From assembly GCA_022393335.1 (NCBI GenBank), contig JAJEKB010020218.1, positions 124,488 to 188,487 of the forward strand: 64,000 nucleotides of DNA. The letters are read 5' to 3'. The stretch is from Macrotrachela quadricornifera (taxonomy: Eukaryota > Rotifera > Eurotatoria > Philodinida > Philodinidae). Under the pieces are notes generated by a model that ran no database searches, had not been told where the DNA came from, and saw only the letters and a list, made by a program, of their open reading frames with translations. This document shows, in pieces, positions 1 through 12,283 of the stretch (positions are counted from its first letter, which is position 1; every line of letters begins with the position of its first letter). The position numbers and the translations under genes are program-made.

Positions 1-418
1 AGGTACCGTTACTGGGTAAGGGTTAGCGAAAAATTTTCACTACTAAAGCAGAAACAGTATTTCTCAAAAATAATGATATTTTATCACACTTTCTGAAATG
101 TTGTCAAAACCGACAAATGCAAATCGCGCCACAATTAATCCATCAAATGCGATTTGCCACGACGACCCCAAAAATCATCGAAGGCTATACATTGAAGGTA
201 TCCGATAATTCATCATCACCAAACGTTTCTATTAGTCGAACAGCTGGCTAATCCAATGGCAGCAAATTGTCCCTAGCTTCTGTTATTAATACCCGCCGAT
301 TGGCCCACACAACCATATGTTCCCTCGTTATCTTCACAGCGGAAAACGCATCGAAATTTGATTCGCTGATAATTCTGCTGTAGCAAGTTGCTGCAAAAGA
401 GTTATCATCTAGTCATAC

Positions 419-552
419 TTTGAGCAGTTTTTTCTCCATGAAGATACGGACGGGACATAAGTTGTGCAGACCAACTGGAGGTTATCAAGGGCACTCTAGA
501 AAAGTCCTCATAGAATCTCTCACGGTTATCCGCGAAATAAGCAAGTTACAAG
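419..552 (+). repeat. Interspersed repeat family A, copy 1
   Basis: About 130 bp containing the landmark CTCCATGAAGATA, then a stretch ending in AAATAAGCAAGTTACAA. The same order of landmarks recurs at 58445-58590 and 58620-58765 (plus) and at about 51985-52140 (minus). The copies have diverged. The open frame at 420-620 lies on this repeat and is not taken as a gene. Confidence 0.65.
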
Positions 553-1383
553 ATGAATTAAAGTTTCCCTCATATATGGCCTATGATAATGGAATCATAA
601 CAAATGATTTAATATCATAATGAAAACACTTCACACATATTTTCAATTCATTTAATTATGTATTTTCAAATGTTTACAGATATGAATATTGTAGGTCGGC
701 AATAACAGAATGAGTAAGTTAATATTACAAGTCGATGATTGTTATTTTAATGAATATTTTATCGATGCTAAATAAAAGTATCTGAGTTTCAAATTCGCTT
801 TACATGATTAAATTTCAAGAATAAAGAATTAATGACGATCCATATCGCTCATTTTTTATGAATCTCGCCGGGATCTCGCAAATTCCCAGGCCAAAAATAA
901 CAGAATCCCGATGGAATTATCTTATCCAAAACAATTTCTTGTTCATTTAGTGAAGCATACTCGACGGTTCTATGTTCAAAATAGATTCGAATTCGAATGT
1001 TTGTTGTTAAACAAATAATTGTAATCAATTTGACTACAGTACCACGTGCTTCATGCTCTTTTGATTGAACAATGTGTTCACAAGTAACATACGCGATAAA
1101 AAGAAAACAAAATGGATGATGTGAATGTTTTAATTTTAATACAGAAGCTTCAAGGTAATTTTTTCATTTGTATAATGCATTACTATTAGTTTGAGTGTAG
1201 AAGTCAAACGATTGCTAGTCTACTTTGATCTAGCAGGAGGGGAGTCGTGTACACTTTTTCCTTGCTTACATATTAAAACAATGTTTGAAGTGTTATGAGA
1301 TGATGGTATATATCATCTTTCGTCTTTTTTTTTGTTATATATGTGTTGTGTATTTGATTTGATCGAGTCTATTTTTCTTTTTT

Positions 1384-2140
1384 GGTGCACTCAAAAAGTG
1401 AGTACACTTCTAAAATCGGTCAGTGTGTCCGGCCGTTTACACGATAACTCTAGAAAACTACATCCGATTGCGCTGAATTTTTGTATACAGAATTGTCTCA
1501 TCAATATCTCAGTCGAGAGAAGAAGATGAGAATGATCGGTCAAGAAATGGTTGAGTTATTGAAAAAACTGTCATTATTGACCAGACCATCTCTGAGGGGA
1601 GAGGGGTACAGGGATTTTTTTTCAGAAGAAAAATATTTTTCTCAGAATCATTTAGAAAATATATGAATCGACTCAGTTTTTAACGCTGATTCTGAATATG
1701 ATATTGGTTTTGAACCAAATCGTAGTTTTCTAACGAAACATCGCCCGAGGAAAGTCTCAAAATGCACAAAAAAACTGTATCTAGAAACTAAATTACCTAG
1801 ATATCTTTCAAATAACTAGTAGTTTTGGAATTTCCGAGACGCCTGGTTTTGTAGTTAGTAAAAAGGACTATTGAATGGTAAAAACTCGAATTCAATAGCT
1901 ATTAATATTGGTGAGCTATTATGAAAATACTGACGTCTGTATCTATCGTATATCTCTTATAGATTCATGAGGGTTGCTTATCACCGTAATCCCGCTAGAT
2001 GCAAACACAAATTCATTCGGAAATAATTCCTCTTACCAATTTTTATGGTGCACGCAAAAAGTGAGTACACTTCTAGAATCAGTCAGTGTGTCCCACCATT
2101 CCGCCGTTTGTTTACACAATAACTTTTAAAAGGAGAGTCT
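1384..2140. repeat. Direct repeat pair about 660 bp apart
   Basis: Two near-identical segments, at about 1384-1430 and 2045-2092, share the landmark AAAAAGTGAGTACACTTCT followed by GTCAGTGTGTCC. Each begins with a small imperfect hairpin (GTGCACTC..GAGTACAC). They look like two copies or two ends of one mobile repeat. No transposase is visible. Confidence 0.6.
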
Positions 2141-3021
2141 GATCGTGGTTAAATTTTTTACATAGTTTAGTTACATCAATATCTCGGTCGAGTTCGAAGT
2201 TGAACCCGATTGGACAATCTCTCTCTTAGTTATTGTAAAGATCGGTACGTCACCTTTCTCGTAAGAAACTTTTCTATCAGAGTCGAATAAAACCCCATTT
2301 GTTATACACCATTCGATAGAGAATTTTTGCGCGATATAACATGGTATATAATACGTAAAGAAATGAGAAGGCTAAAGTGCCTACATGGCAAACCTTATTA
2401 TGCAGGAAGTGATTCTAACGTTGTCAATCGTTTCGCTGACCCAGAATTAGAGCTCCATCTTACGATCACAGGTATATTCATTTTGGACTGTTTTTTCGTT
2501 CAATTTCTAGCGCTCAATCAAGCGATTTTCACAGTTGAGCGAACGGTTCTATTTTACAGGGTAAATACTGGTTCATAAGATCATAGAGCCACGACCAATT
2601 GTAAACTCACCTCCATTAACTCTCGATTAAATAAAATCGCAAGACAAACTACAGAAGAGATGGATCAATGAGAAAACTGTCGAGTTATTTGTTTTGTCCT
2701 GAACGAAAACATATCTCGCGGGAGATTCTTCATGCAGCATGTACATTTAGTTGTCATTTAACCCACTCCTGACTTCGAATGTAAATGTCAGTTAAGCACG
2801 GAACTAACTAGAATGCAGAATATTCCATTATCTTTCGTAATCTGTTATCGGTCGTAGAGTGAAATGTGAGTTGTGTTCTAATTTGATCCCTCGATTTTCT
2901 TGTTATCATGCGCAAATCATTCATCTAAAATTATCTTCAAAACATTTGCTTAGCACATAACACATCTGTTTTCTTTCTCATATAATCAGAAGAAACATCT
3001 AACATTTACTCATTTGATAAG

Positions 3022-3040
3022 ATAATATATTTAGTATATA
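3022..3040 (+). promoter_or_regulatory. TATA-like box upstream of the small peptide gene
   Basis: A TATATTTAGTATATATA stretch lies about 90-105 bp upstream of the ATG at 3128. The distance suits a core promoter plus a short 5' UTR. Such motifs are frequent by chance in AT-rich DNA. Confidence 0.3.
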
Positions 3041-3127
3041 TACAACACATAAAATATCAGTATATCAAATCATTTGCTAAAACATCACATAATCCATTGA
3101 AATTAAAATAATTTCATTAAAAACAAA

Positions 3128-3388
3128 ATGAAGTGCTTATGTATCGTCTTAGTTTTCATGGCTCTTGTTTCAATTACAATGAGTCTTATGGCTGATACTC
3201 CACATTATCCATGGCGTAATTGTCAATGTCAACGAGGAGGTGAACGTGGTGGTCATTGTCATTGTCCAGATAATTTAAAAATGGCAAATACTTATTGTCG
3301 TTATGGAGGAAATCATTGGATTTGCTTTCCTTTCAGTCGTCGTCGTTCACTTGCTGTTGAAGAAAGTCATGATCATGATTATCAATAA
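3128..3388 (+). CDS. Small secreted cysteine-rich peptide (86 aa)
   Basis: I do not recognise the family. Residues 1 to about 22 form a clear hydrophobic signal peptide (core IVLVFMALVSI), so the product should enter the secretory pathway. The mature part is about 64 residues with six cysteines (C32, C34, C44, C46, C57, C66), arranged as two C-x-C pairs followed by two single cysteines. This suggests three disulfides. The middle is rich in Gly, His and Arg. A basic SRRRS site at about 70-74 could allow proteolytic trimming of an acidic, His-rich tail. The gene is a single exon in AT-rich flanks, with AATAAA-type signals at the stop codon and about 65 bp downstream. A secreted effector or antimicrobial-like role is possible, but nothing in the sequence shows it. 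The coding call rests on the signal peptide, the Cys pattern and the clean frame. Confidence 0.65.
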   Translation: MKCLCIVLVFMALVSITMSLMADTPHYPWRNCQCQRGGERGGHCHCPDNLKMANTYCRYGGNHWICFPFSRRRSLAVEESHDHDYQ

Positions 3389-3459
3389 ATAATCTTCATT
3401 CATTATTTCTCATTCTTTTCAAAAAATTGTATTTAATCAATATAGAATGAGAAAATAAA

Positions 3460-5170
3460 TATACGTGATTTTAAATTTTATCATAGAAATTTATCGAATT
3501 AGTATGAAATCAATTGTAAAAAACATTTATTTAATTTACTTTTATTTGATCGTTTTATGAGAAATGGTAAATCTGTGCAAGACTTTCGCTCACATTCTTA
3601 GAGGAATAATGTGTATAGATAAATGAAACAAAATAGAATATAAGGAGAAAAGGGAAGATAGTCTTATGAAAGAAGAAAGAGAGATGACTGTGGTACTCTA
3701 TTCTCGTGTATTGTACTATGTTGTTTCAATAAATGATATCCACTTTAAAAGAAAAGACTCTTGTTTCTCAATCAACTGTTTTACTCGGTTAGGACGAAAA
3801 ATTGATCAAAGTTGATGAAGGGACAGTGATGCACCAATCGAAGAACTACACGGAATTTCTGTCTTAATAGTCGTTGTCATTGTCTAAGCGATTTAGTGGA
3901 GATGAAATATTTTCCTTTTAACCATCTACGCTTTTCGAGAGAATTATTAATATTTTCTATGTATTTATCGACTGTTCATTTCAAGGATAATTTATTAGTT
4001 TATGTAAACCCGAAATATTTAAATTCATCTAGCCCGTTTATTTTTACTTTCACTATTGGTTTTCTTACTTTATTGATTCGTTTTTTCTTCTTTTTTTATT
4101 GTTGATGAGCTTGCATAACACATTCATATCTTATTTTAATCAGATAAATAACTTAAAAAAGATTAGTATCCAGAAAAATAAGTGAATAAATCAGCGTCGT
4201 CTTGATAGCGAGCTAAAAATAATCTAAATATTATTTTCATCATATTAAATTTATATTTGTGTAATATTAAAATGTTTTATTTTTGTAAGTGAATCGATAA
4301 ATGAATATCATTTAATAGAGAAAAAATATTTCATTACAAGAAATAATCACGTGTTTTTTTTTCACATTCGATATTATCAAACCTTCCATTATTTCTCAAT
4401 CGATTTTTGCTGATAAAAGATTTGAAAAGAATGTACTTTATTGTACGAAAAACAAAAATAAAAATATAGACAAGTTCTTCGTTCTTTCTTGTTGATTATT
4501 CAATATAAGGACATCTGTTTTTTACTTTTCTAGAACAAATCAAGTATGGATACAGTCATTTATCTCAATCAAAATGACTAGCGAGTTTCCTTTAATTCAA
4601 ACGAATAATCAACTTAGAACATCTTCACAAATAAATGCATGTTCTCAGCTTTCTATGAATGGATGTTTACAGAGAATATCGAGTTCCTGAAACTGAGGAA
4701 ACCAGAAAGAGTTCTCCATTCCCAGTTTTTAAGAACTCTGGGGAATGAAAACTTCGACATTTCTAATACACAATAAAGATCTTAGCAATGAATCCATATA
4801 AAGCAATTGAAACTATATTTCTGTTTTCAAACTTGTTCTGTCTACTTCAACCTTCTGTCACACATGTTCGCAATCGATTTTCATCCAGTAAAAGAGATTA
4901 TCATTAAATTGAGGAGTAGCCATTTACCGATAAATCAATCTCTTATGCACTTCTGTACGAATGAACCTTTCGACCTATGTAAAATATCAAAACAACTCAC
5001 ATTACAAAAATGTTAGATCATTATAATGCTCATCTTTAAAGAAAGAAAGTGTTTCTACAGAAGAACTATTCAGGTAGTTCAGTTCATTGGTTCTGAACTA
5101 GAATTGAACTTGTCAATCTCTAGTTCTGAAGGTTCACATACATACTGCGTGATTTGTAAGTATAATATAC
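3460..5170. other. Intergenic, no gene seen
   Basis: AT-rich DNA with only short chance frames. A small hairpin lies near 4710-4745 (GTTCTCCATTCCCAG opposite CTGGGGAATG). I see no further structure. Confidence 0.5.
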
Positions 5171-5179
5171 CAATTGGAA

Positions 5180-5822
5180 TCAAACATCGTCTACGTACGA
5201 TTGCTCTGTTTGAAGGTTGCTTAAAAAACGCCAAAATCTAGGAAGGACTGAATCCACAATATTGTTAAGTCGTCGGTGCCATCCTTCGGCGGCGTTGTTT
5301 GCGTGATCGAACTGATTTCTTAACATATTGTGTAAATTCCAAAATGTAATAGGAAACATTGGAATTGTCCTTTGGTTGCGACTTCGAAATCGACCTATGT
5401 AATAATCTTCGAAATAATTGTAAAGGGGATCAAGATCTGGAATTTGCAGATTACCAATATCTTCAAAGGCTGAATAGACATCATTTGTGTCTAAGAAAGC
5501 TAGTGCAGGAAGCATTCGTACTGCATGTCCATATTCCTCATCATTTCCATATTTAGTTGTAAAACCTGCTTTTTGAAATTGTCGGTGGATGTTTTGTTTC
5601 AGGTGGAAGAAACAAGCATGAACGTTTGATTGAGGCCAACAGCCATTAGTAGCTTTCATTGCTTTTGCTTCAAAATGGATGAGAAATGAACTTGGATTGA
5701 ATAGTGGCCTCCAGGAGATAATAGTATCATAAACCTTCTTATAATTTTCTCCGTCTTTATCCTTTTCATGCTCTCTTTCTTTAGTCTTAATCAGTGCGAA
5801 TAAAACTAATCGATGCGCACAT
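5180..5822 (-). pseudogene. MULE-type transposase fragment
   Basis: The open frame of 159 codons at 5180-5659 continues upstream in frame, without an ATG, to about 5822, where a TGA stops it. The translation reads like the MULE transposase domain found in many metazoan FLYWCH/MULE genes: a block around FALIKTKE, then GCWP, then CFFHLKQNIHRQ, and further on NAAEGWHRRLN and LQTEQS. The CxFHLxQ and EGWHRRLN motifs are the strongest support. The DNA-binding N-terminus and the region before FALI are missing, and the frame ends just after the EQS motif, so this is a truncated exon or relic, not a working transposase. No terminal repeats were found beside it. It could be one exon of a larger decayed gene. 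The family call is fairly secure. Confidence 0.7.
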
Positions 5823-5944
5823 GATCAGCTGTTTCCATAATTATCGGGCACACAATTGTCTTACATACAATAGTCACAGACCCCACCGTTAGTGAAGGAT
5901 AAACAATGTACAAGTATGATGGCTGGATAGCGACGAAACAACCA

Positions 5945-6165
5945 CAAATATAACGTTCCGGTAGAGGCAGAAAGGTCACAGGTATGACGTTTAGAAAGAC
6001 GTAGGAAAATCATAGGTGAGATGTTCAGATAGAGGAAGAAAACTTATAGGTATAACATTCAGGTAGAGGCGAAAAAACTACAGGTATGATGCCCAGATAG
6101 TGGCAGAAAAATTACAGGTGTGATATCCAGGTAGAGGCAGAAAAATTACAGGTATAATATTCAGA
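5945..6165. repeat. Degenerate minisatellite, about 40-bp unit
   Basis: About five imperfect tandem copies of a unit around GGTAGAGGCAGAAAAATTACAGGTATGAT. They diverge from each other by substitutions and small indels. The array lies downstream of the protease-like gene. Confidence 0.7.
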
Positions 6166-6583
6166 TGTTTCGTTATAAGATGTTACTTGAGTGTTTATAA
6201 GGCATGAATTGTAGTATTTTGGTAAAACATGGGCTCAGAGTTAATGAGTAAAATATAGAGGATGAAGCGACCTCCAAATTTAGAGTTTACGCGTGGAGCT
6301 CACTCTTCTTGATCTTTCGACAGATACTATTGGCATATAGGGGTATCTGACCCTAGAATATGAATCACACCGAATGCTGTAATTACAAATGGAATCAGTC
6401 TACCTATAACAGCAAAGAATCTTTGAGAGCTGACATCACTATTTAGAAACGAAGAGGTAAGATTTTTTGAACAGGCCGGTTTGACTTCTTAACGACCCTC
6501 CTCCTTTTATTAATTTTACTCATCAAGACATTTGTCTGAAGAATAATAAGTTTTTAGAAACAATTGAGTTTGCGGAAGTGTTC

Positions 6584-9500
6584 TTAGCCAATTTGACTTC
6601 CTATTAGTGTTGCTAAGGCCATCTTCTCTTGAATCCATGACATATAGTAACTAACACGTGTAAAAAATATTGGCCTGTAATCAGATCGACAACCATTATA
6701 GCTGAAAATTCCGTTTAGATACCTGCAAGAAGAAGATCAGAAGAGCCTTATCATGGCAGACCTTAAACTAAAAAGTGTTTCTTACCACTGTCCACCGTAC
6801 TGATACATTAAAGGGCCTCCAAGATCCGCTCCACACGGACTGGCACCGTTTGCAGAAGCACATATTTGTTTTTTATTATCATACGTATTTGGATCATAAA
6901 ATCCGTCACAACTCATCACATTTAAACTTCCTTGCTTCAGTTTTGAACTCCATGTAGCTGTTGTTAACTCTGCCGGTTTACCCCAACCAGCTACAAAATA
7001 ATGAACGAATAGCAATAATTTAGGATGGTAATGATTGCCATGGAAAATTCTTCGCCTATTTTCATTCCGCTTTACAGGATTAAGTCTTGTAGGAAAATAA
7101 TGAGAATGGAGCATAAATACTGATATATGAGCAACAGCAAACAGACATCTATGCTGTATGTTAAAACGCGGAAGATGAAGCATATTAGTCAAGAATAACA
7201 ACTCACATAGTTTCAAAATAGGTTAAGGCATTTTTTCGTTATGACTTTATAAAACCTTTAAAACTCTTTTTTAGTGTAAAATATAACGAGAACGCTTCAG
7301 GGAAGATAAAAATTTGATCTCCTGTTCCCAAGTTTCTAGAAAATTTAATTGGACTTTCCATATGCATATATATCTTTGGAATCTCAAAAAACCGTTAAGC
7401 TTCGATAACAATCAATGATTTGACTAAAAAATAAAAAATAATGCTTTTTCATTCAATTTTTTAACAACTATTTGTGCTTGCGTATAAACCATAGCGCAAA
7501 GTCTAGACCTAACTGTTTCATTCGGAACATTCAAACATTTCAGTTTATTGATTTTCTCCATCAACAAGAGGTTGGTGTCTGATGAGAACCATTTAGCTAA
7601 ATGGATCAAGAGGTTATCAACAGACATCAGGTTTTTGTTTATGAGAAGGCTTGTTAACGCAGCTAGAGCCCTGCAGGTTAAATGTTGCGAAAACGTTTAC
7701 AAGACAGATTGCAGAGTACGAATGTCGTAACATGTCAACCTACGACAAATTTTGCACATTAAATATTATTGACATCTGTTGTAAAATCATATAGAAAAAA
7801 ACGAATAAAAGTAAACTGAAAATCAACATAGATTGGTCACATAGATGTCCAACAGAGATTGAAGTGTCGCTAATTTATTCTTTCTATATATAGCTATTGA
7901 GATGTACATTTAGTTTTCTTAATTTAAATTCTATCTTATTTTTTTTTTCTATTGTCATCATTAACATCATCATTTACTCGTTTGTGAATCATAATTAGCA
8001 TCATGAATTTGTTTTTGAAATGTCACCATTAACAGCATAATTAATCTTTTTACGAATATTGTAGACGATATATTAATGATTCGAAATTTTCGAGCTATGC
8101 AGTACTGACTAAGTTTACTTTATAATTTCAAAGAAATTGAAAGAAATTACGTAAAAAATTTATATGAAAGTTCAGATTTTTCTATAATATCAAAAAGTGC
8201 AGGACAGGGTATGCGAAAAAATTCACAGGGCAGGACAGGTTGCAGGTTACCAAAATCTGAGAAGGGCGAGTTACAGGTTGTGAAAATTGCTCAATCTGCC
8301 GGCTTCTATTTATAAGACTACTTCTAGTAAGTCCAAAACAGTTATTGGTAATACTTCGAAATGGTTCCCAAAAAGTTACTGCCAGTAACTATAGATAGCC
8401 TTCAGAAAATTACTAATAGTAGCCCAAGATAGCTGCTGGAAAACTGTTCATCGTACATCTAGATAGTTTCCAGAAAATTAGTAATCATACTTTAAGATGG
8501 CTCTGTAAAGGTACTAATGGTACTTCCAAATACTGCTCGAGAAATTACTGATGCTAATCCTAGATAGCTTTTAAAAAGCTAGTAAATATACTGTTTAAAA
8601 TAAAACATATTTATTACATGATGTAGAGAAATCTGTAAGTTTACTCTACATAAATTTCAATTCGAATTTTTGACATATTTATGTTAAATAAGAAACGCTC
8701 ACTCTCATGAGCGTGAGTTGCATACTCTTAGCATGAACAAACGAGAGAATTTTAATATTTCTGCGGTTTCACTCTCTCTTTCAGTAAAGAGAATAGGAAA
8801 AAAAGTATATTTTCTTACCGATATAAGTAGTGTAACCAATAGGTGCTTCTGGTCCTGGTAAACAGATGAAGTTCACTTTATCCGTAACGTTAACAGGATT
8901 TGACAAATAAATAAGAGCTATGTCATTCATTTTTTCATAATACCATTCATGTACATAAATCTTTTCTGCCGCTATTTTTTGCTCCATAAAATATGCACCA
9001 TTAATATCATGCAAGCCAATTGTAACTGTAACTGGATAGTAGCCCTGCTTATATAGGTTTGATGTACAAATACAACGACAAGAATCCACATTTGTGAAAA
9101 TATGTTCAAAACGCGTTTCGAGTTTTTTTCTAACAAGTGATATGTATGTGTCTATGTGCTCAGGAGCAAAATCGGTAAACGTGAATACTATTACACCATC
9201 TGAAACTTTTGCATCTTAGCTTTTCAAGAAGTCGGCAACATCCTCCTTCTATACTTTCCTAAAACTCACCTCTGCACGAGAATTTTCCACGCCAATGAAG
9301 TTACAGCCATACTTTTGCATTTTTCATCCCACCTTTTTTAAAAGAAGTATGTCAAATGGTATTCGAGAAACTCTAATGAACAGTATATGCTTTCAACCGA
9401 AATATTTCGTCTGCGTGATATGGCATTCAAAAAAGTAACAAGGGTTACGGTAACAAGACAAAGCATTTTTCCTGTTACTTTTCCGTATATTACTTTGCAT

Positions 9501-12283
9501 TTGTCAAGTAGGGTGAACAGGCTTCAAATTCATTTTCTGAGAAACTTGGGCAACTTGGTACATGACAGTTTTCAATGTCCAAATTTTATATGTTGATTTT
9601 TATTCCTCTTTATGTCACTAACAGAAATACAAATACAAATTTCTCGCGCTTTATAACTTACTTCTTGATGGAACTATGATGAAAACAAGCTTTGTACTAA
9701 CTAGTGGACTTTAATGGTGCATCAACTTGTTTGATCATTTGCTCCATCAGTATTCATCTGTTTAAGCTAAGTTGCTACCAACTGATAGTACAACAAAATT
9801 CTGTACAAAAGTGACATACTTCTCGATTCCACAAAATTAGTCACAAATCAGCATTACATAACTCGTCTGAGAAAATTGTCGAAAACTTTCTAGATGCGTC
9901 AACGCTGTATGAGAAGGAAGCCATTATAATAGGTAGATAAAGTTGGATGAACTCTATCAGAATATATATTAACATTTAAGTCAGATTTATCATAGAAAGA
10001 GAAGATATCAAAAAGCTGATTTTCTTCCAAGTTTTTTTGACTTTTCTCACTTCTAAGAAGTCTTCAACCAGATTTTTTTATTTTGGAATCAGTATTCAAA
10101 TCTGAATCAATTGATATATAATACAGCCATGTTCTTAGTAACCAACCTTTTTAACATGAGAAGTGCGATTTTTAAACGATCGGTACATCAAAAAAGTTCT
10201 TTTATTTAGAATGTACCACGTATTATATATCAATCGATTCAGATTTGAATACTGATTCCAAAATAAAAAAATCTGGTTGAAGACTTCTTAGAAGTGAGAA
10301 AAGTCAAAAAAACTTGGAAGAAAATCAGCTTTTTGATATCTTCTCTTTCTATGATAAATCTGACTTAAATGTTAATATATATTCTGATAGAGTTCATCCA
10401 ACTTTATCTACCTATTATAATGGCTTCTTTCGCATACAGCGTTGACGCATCTAGAAAGTTTTCGACAATTTTCTCAGACGAGTTATGTAATGTTGATTTG
10501 TGACTAACTTTGTGGAACCGAGAATTATACCTCTTTTGTACAGAATCTGTTGGACTATCAGTTGGTAGTAACTTAACTTAAACGGATGAATACTGATGGA
10601 GCAAATGATCAAACAAGTTGATGCACCATTAAAGTCCACTAGTTAGTACAAAGCTTGTTTTCATCATAGTTCCATCAAGAAGTAAGTTATAAAGCGCGAG
10701 AAATTTGTATTTGTATTTCTGTTAGCAACATAGAGAGAAATAAAAATAAAAATATAAAATTTGGACATTGAAAACTGTCATGTGCCAAGTTGCCCAAGTT
10801 TCGAGCAGTCATCCTGTTCCGCGATGTTGAACATTAGGGCATTAATTCCGCCTAGGGAACTAATTCCACCGATTCCGGAATTACATGAAGTTTGAGAAGC
10901 GATTCCGGAATCGGTACTAGTTCCATCAATTCCGGTATTGGAAGTGATTCCGCTGAGCGATTCCGGAAACGGTACTAGTTCCATCAATTCCGGAATCGGA
11001 AGGAATTCCGTCTGATTCCGGATCCAGAAATTCAAATCCGGATCCGTTCACTATGATAACTTAGAAGCATACGATAAAGACTAATGCATATATGATTCCA
11101 GAATCAGACGGAACTCCTAGGAATTCCCTCTGATGGCGGAATTGAATCGTATTATGTTAATATCTGTTTCCGGAACCGGATGTAACTAGATCCTAGACGG
11201 AACTGGTTCCGCTAATGTTCAACATCACGGAATAGGATGTATTCTCCAAGTTTCTCAGAAAATGAGTTTGAAGCCTGTTTACCCTACTTGACAAATGCAA
11301 AGTAATATACGGAAAAGTAACAGGAAAAATGCTTTGTCTTGTTACCGTAACCCTTGTTACTTTTTTGAATGCCATATTGCACAGATGCCATCCATGTATT
11401 GTTAGCCTCTGGGGTACTGTCTATTTTCCATCATTTGGTTACCTTCTGTCTGTGCTAAAAGCACTTGATTTGGAAATACTTCACGAATCCACACCCCTTT
11501 CTATTCATTACTCTCTTATTGATTCGATTGTAAGAAATGGGACATCAAAGACGGTATACGCAGATACGAAAGCAGATTGTAGTCACACGAGGAGTCCAGT
11601 ACTGTCAAAAGAGCTAGGATGCCGTAAGGCAACCCTGACAAGACAATTTCTCCAATAGTCAGGGAAATTTTTGTAAGTCAGTATCAAAATTTTGAGTTGT
11701 ATGTTGAAAATAACAATGGAGAAAAGCGCATTTTGCAATATGCACAATGTCGTTTTATAGCGTTGCACTCGGATTTTGACTTTTTACCTGTCCTATTTTG
11801 CTAAAACAACTCGCTGCTGTTAGAACATGTCTCCCATCAATCAGACTTCCACCACACGTACTGAGGGGCCCACGTATGAAAACCTGCCATGGCTGAAGAA
11901 TAGAAAAGAGATGAAGAAAGCTGAATAATGATGGGACAGAAAACACTCACCCACGAATGTGCTAGTGCAATGGAACCATCATAAATACGTAATTGAGACG
12001 GAGAGTACAACTGTTTTCCACATTGTTTCGGAAAGTATGATGGTGTTGTAGTCGATGGCATACCAATACAGCAAAGACGTAGTTCTCTATCAAAATCTCT
12101 GTATTCGAACGAAACACCACTGGCACATTCAGGATTACGCTCATAAGGGTACGCTACGCCAATACCAGTTACTTTTTCAAACCATCTTGTACAAATTTTA
12201 CCGTCATCACGAATATTGAGAACATACGTTGCAGTGATAGTTTCAATAGAAACAAGAAGTAGAAGAATACTTCTGATACACAT
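6584..12283 (-). CDS. Trypsin-fold serine protease homologue lacking catalytic His and Ser
   Basis: Five exons can be joined with consistent phases: 12283-11951, 11892-11788, 9044-8819, 6990-6786 and 6722-6584, each with GT and AG junctions, giving 335 aa. Residues 1 to about 19 are a signal peptide. Residues 20-88 form a Cys-containing N-terminal region (C31, C53, C71, C72, C88) that I do not recognise. The S1 fold starts at an activation-like R99-I100 followed by YDG. The catalytic positions are altered. The usual LTAAHC reads LTAASC (Ser139 replaces His57). The Asp is kept in MNDIAL (D187). The usual GDSGGP reads GADLGGP (Leu278 replaces Ser195). Position 189 is Ser. The C-terminal helix (TRVSYYMSWIQ) and most structural cysteines remain. 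Family knowledge says such homologues are secreted pseudoproteases that bind but do not cleave. The intact frame, signal peptide and splice sites argue that it is still functional as a protein. Introns 2 and 3 (2.7 and 1.8 kb) are enlarged by repeats. Confidence 0.88.
8310..8600. repeat. Degenerate minisatellite inside a protease-gene intron
   Basis: About six imperfect copies of a roughly 43-bp unit around AGATAGCTTTCAGAAAATTACTAATAGTA. It lies in the 6991-8818 intron of the protease-like gene. I see no coding potential. Confidence 0.65.
9405..11385. repeat. Large palindrome (foldback), arms about 720 bp
   Basis: The left arm is about 9405-10124 and the right arm about 10221-11385, with a 96-bp spacer. 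The right arm is longer only because a 443-bp element plus a 9-bp duplication (10803-11254) is inserted in it. Without that it is about 713 bp, matching the left arm. Landmarks pair across the centre: TTCCAAGTTTTTTTGAC on the left and its complement on the right, and CTAGTGGACTTTAATGG with its complement. Both outer ends carry the same ATATGGCATTCAAAAAAG sequence in opposite orientation. It occupies intron 2 of the protease-like gene (9045-11787). It is probably a foldback element or an inverted duplication. The matching short frames in the two arms are a consequence of the palindrome, not genes. Confidence 0.85.
10803..11245. mobile_element. MITE with about 30-bp TIRs and 9-bp target duplication
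   Basis: The 443-bp segment interrupts the right arm of the palindrome at a point where the left arm is uninterrupted. It is flanked by identical CCAAGTTTC copies at 10794-10802 and 11246-11254, which is a 9-bp target-site duplication. The ends are inverted repeats sharing GATGTTGAACATTAG, preceded by CATCCT and TTCCG in both. The interior is built from short GGAATTCC and GATTCCGGAAT modules. No transposase is encoded. A 9-bp duplication is typical of Mutator-like elements, so a MULE-derived MITE is likely. The superfamily is an inference. Confidence 0.85.

Larger units (their letters stand above)
1..3000. other. Gene-free repeat-rich stretch
   Basis: I find no convincing coding region here. 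The short open frames lack recognisable domains and splice context. It contains one copy of a four-copy interspersed repeat (419-552) and a direct-repeat pair (1384-1480 and 2045-2140), listed separately. Confidence 0.6.

Noticed and set aside
7424..7730. Overlapping opposite-strand frames around a 16-bp perfect palindrome
   Set aside because: The palindrome CCATTTAGCTAAATGG does not extend into longer arms, and the frames lie in a protease-gene intron without family support.
9387..11375. Similar short proteins (FKKVTRVTVTRQS) on opposite strands
   Set aside because: They are the two arms of the palindrome read in opposite directions. There is no independent support for coding.
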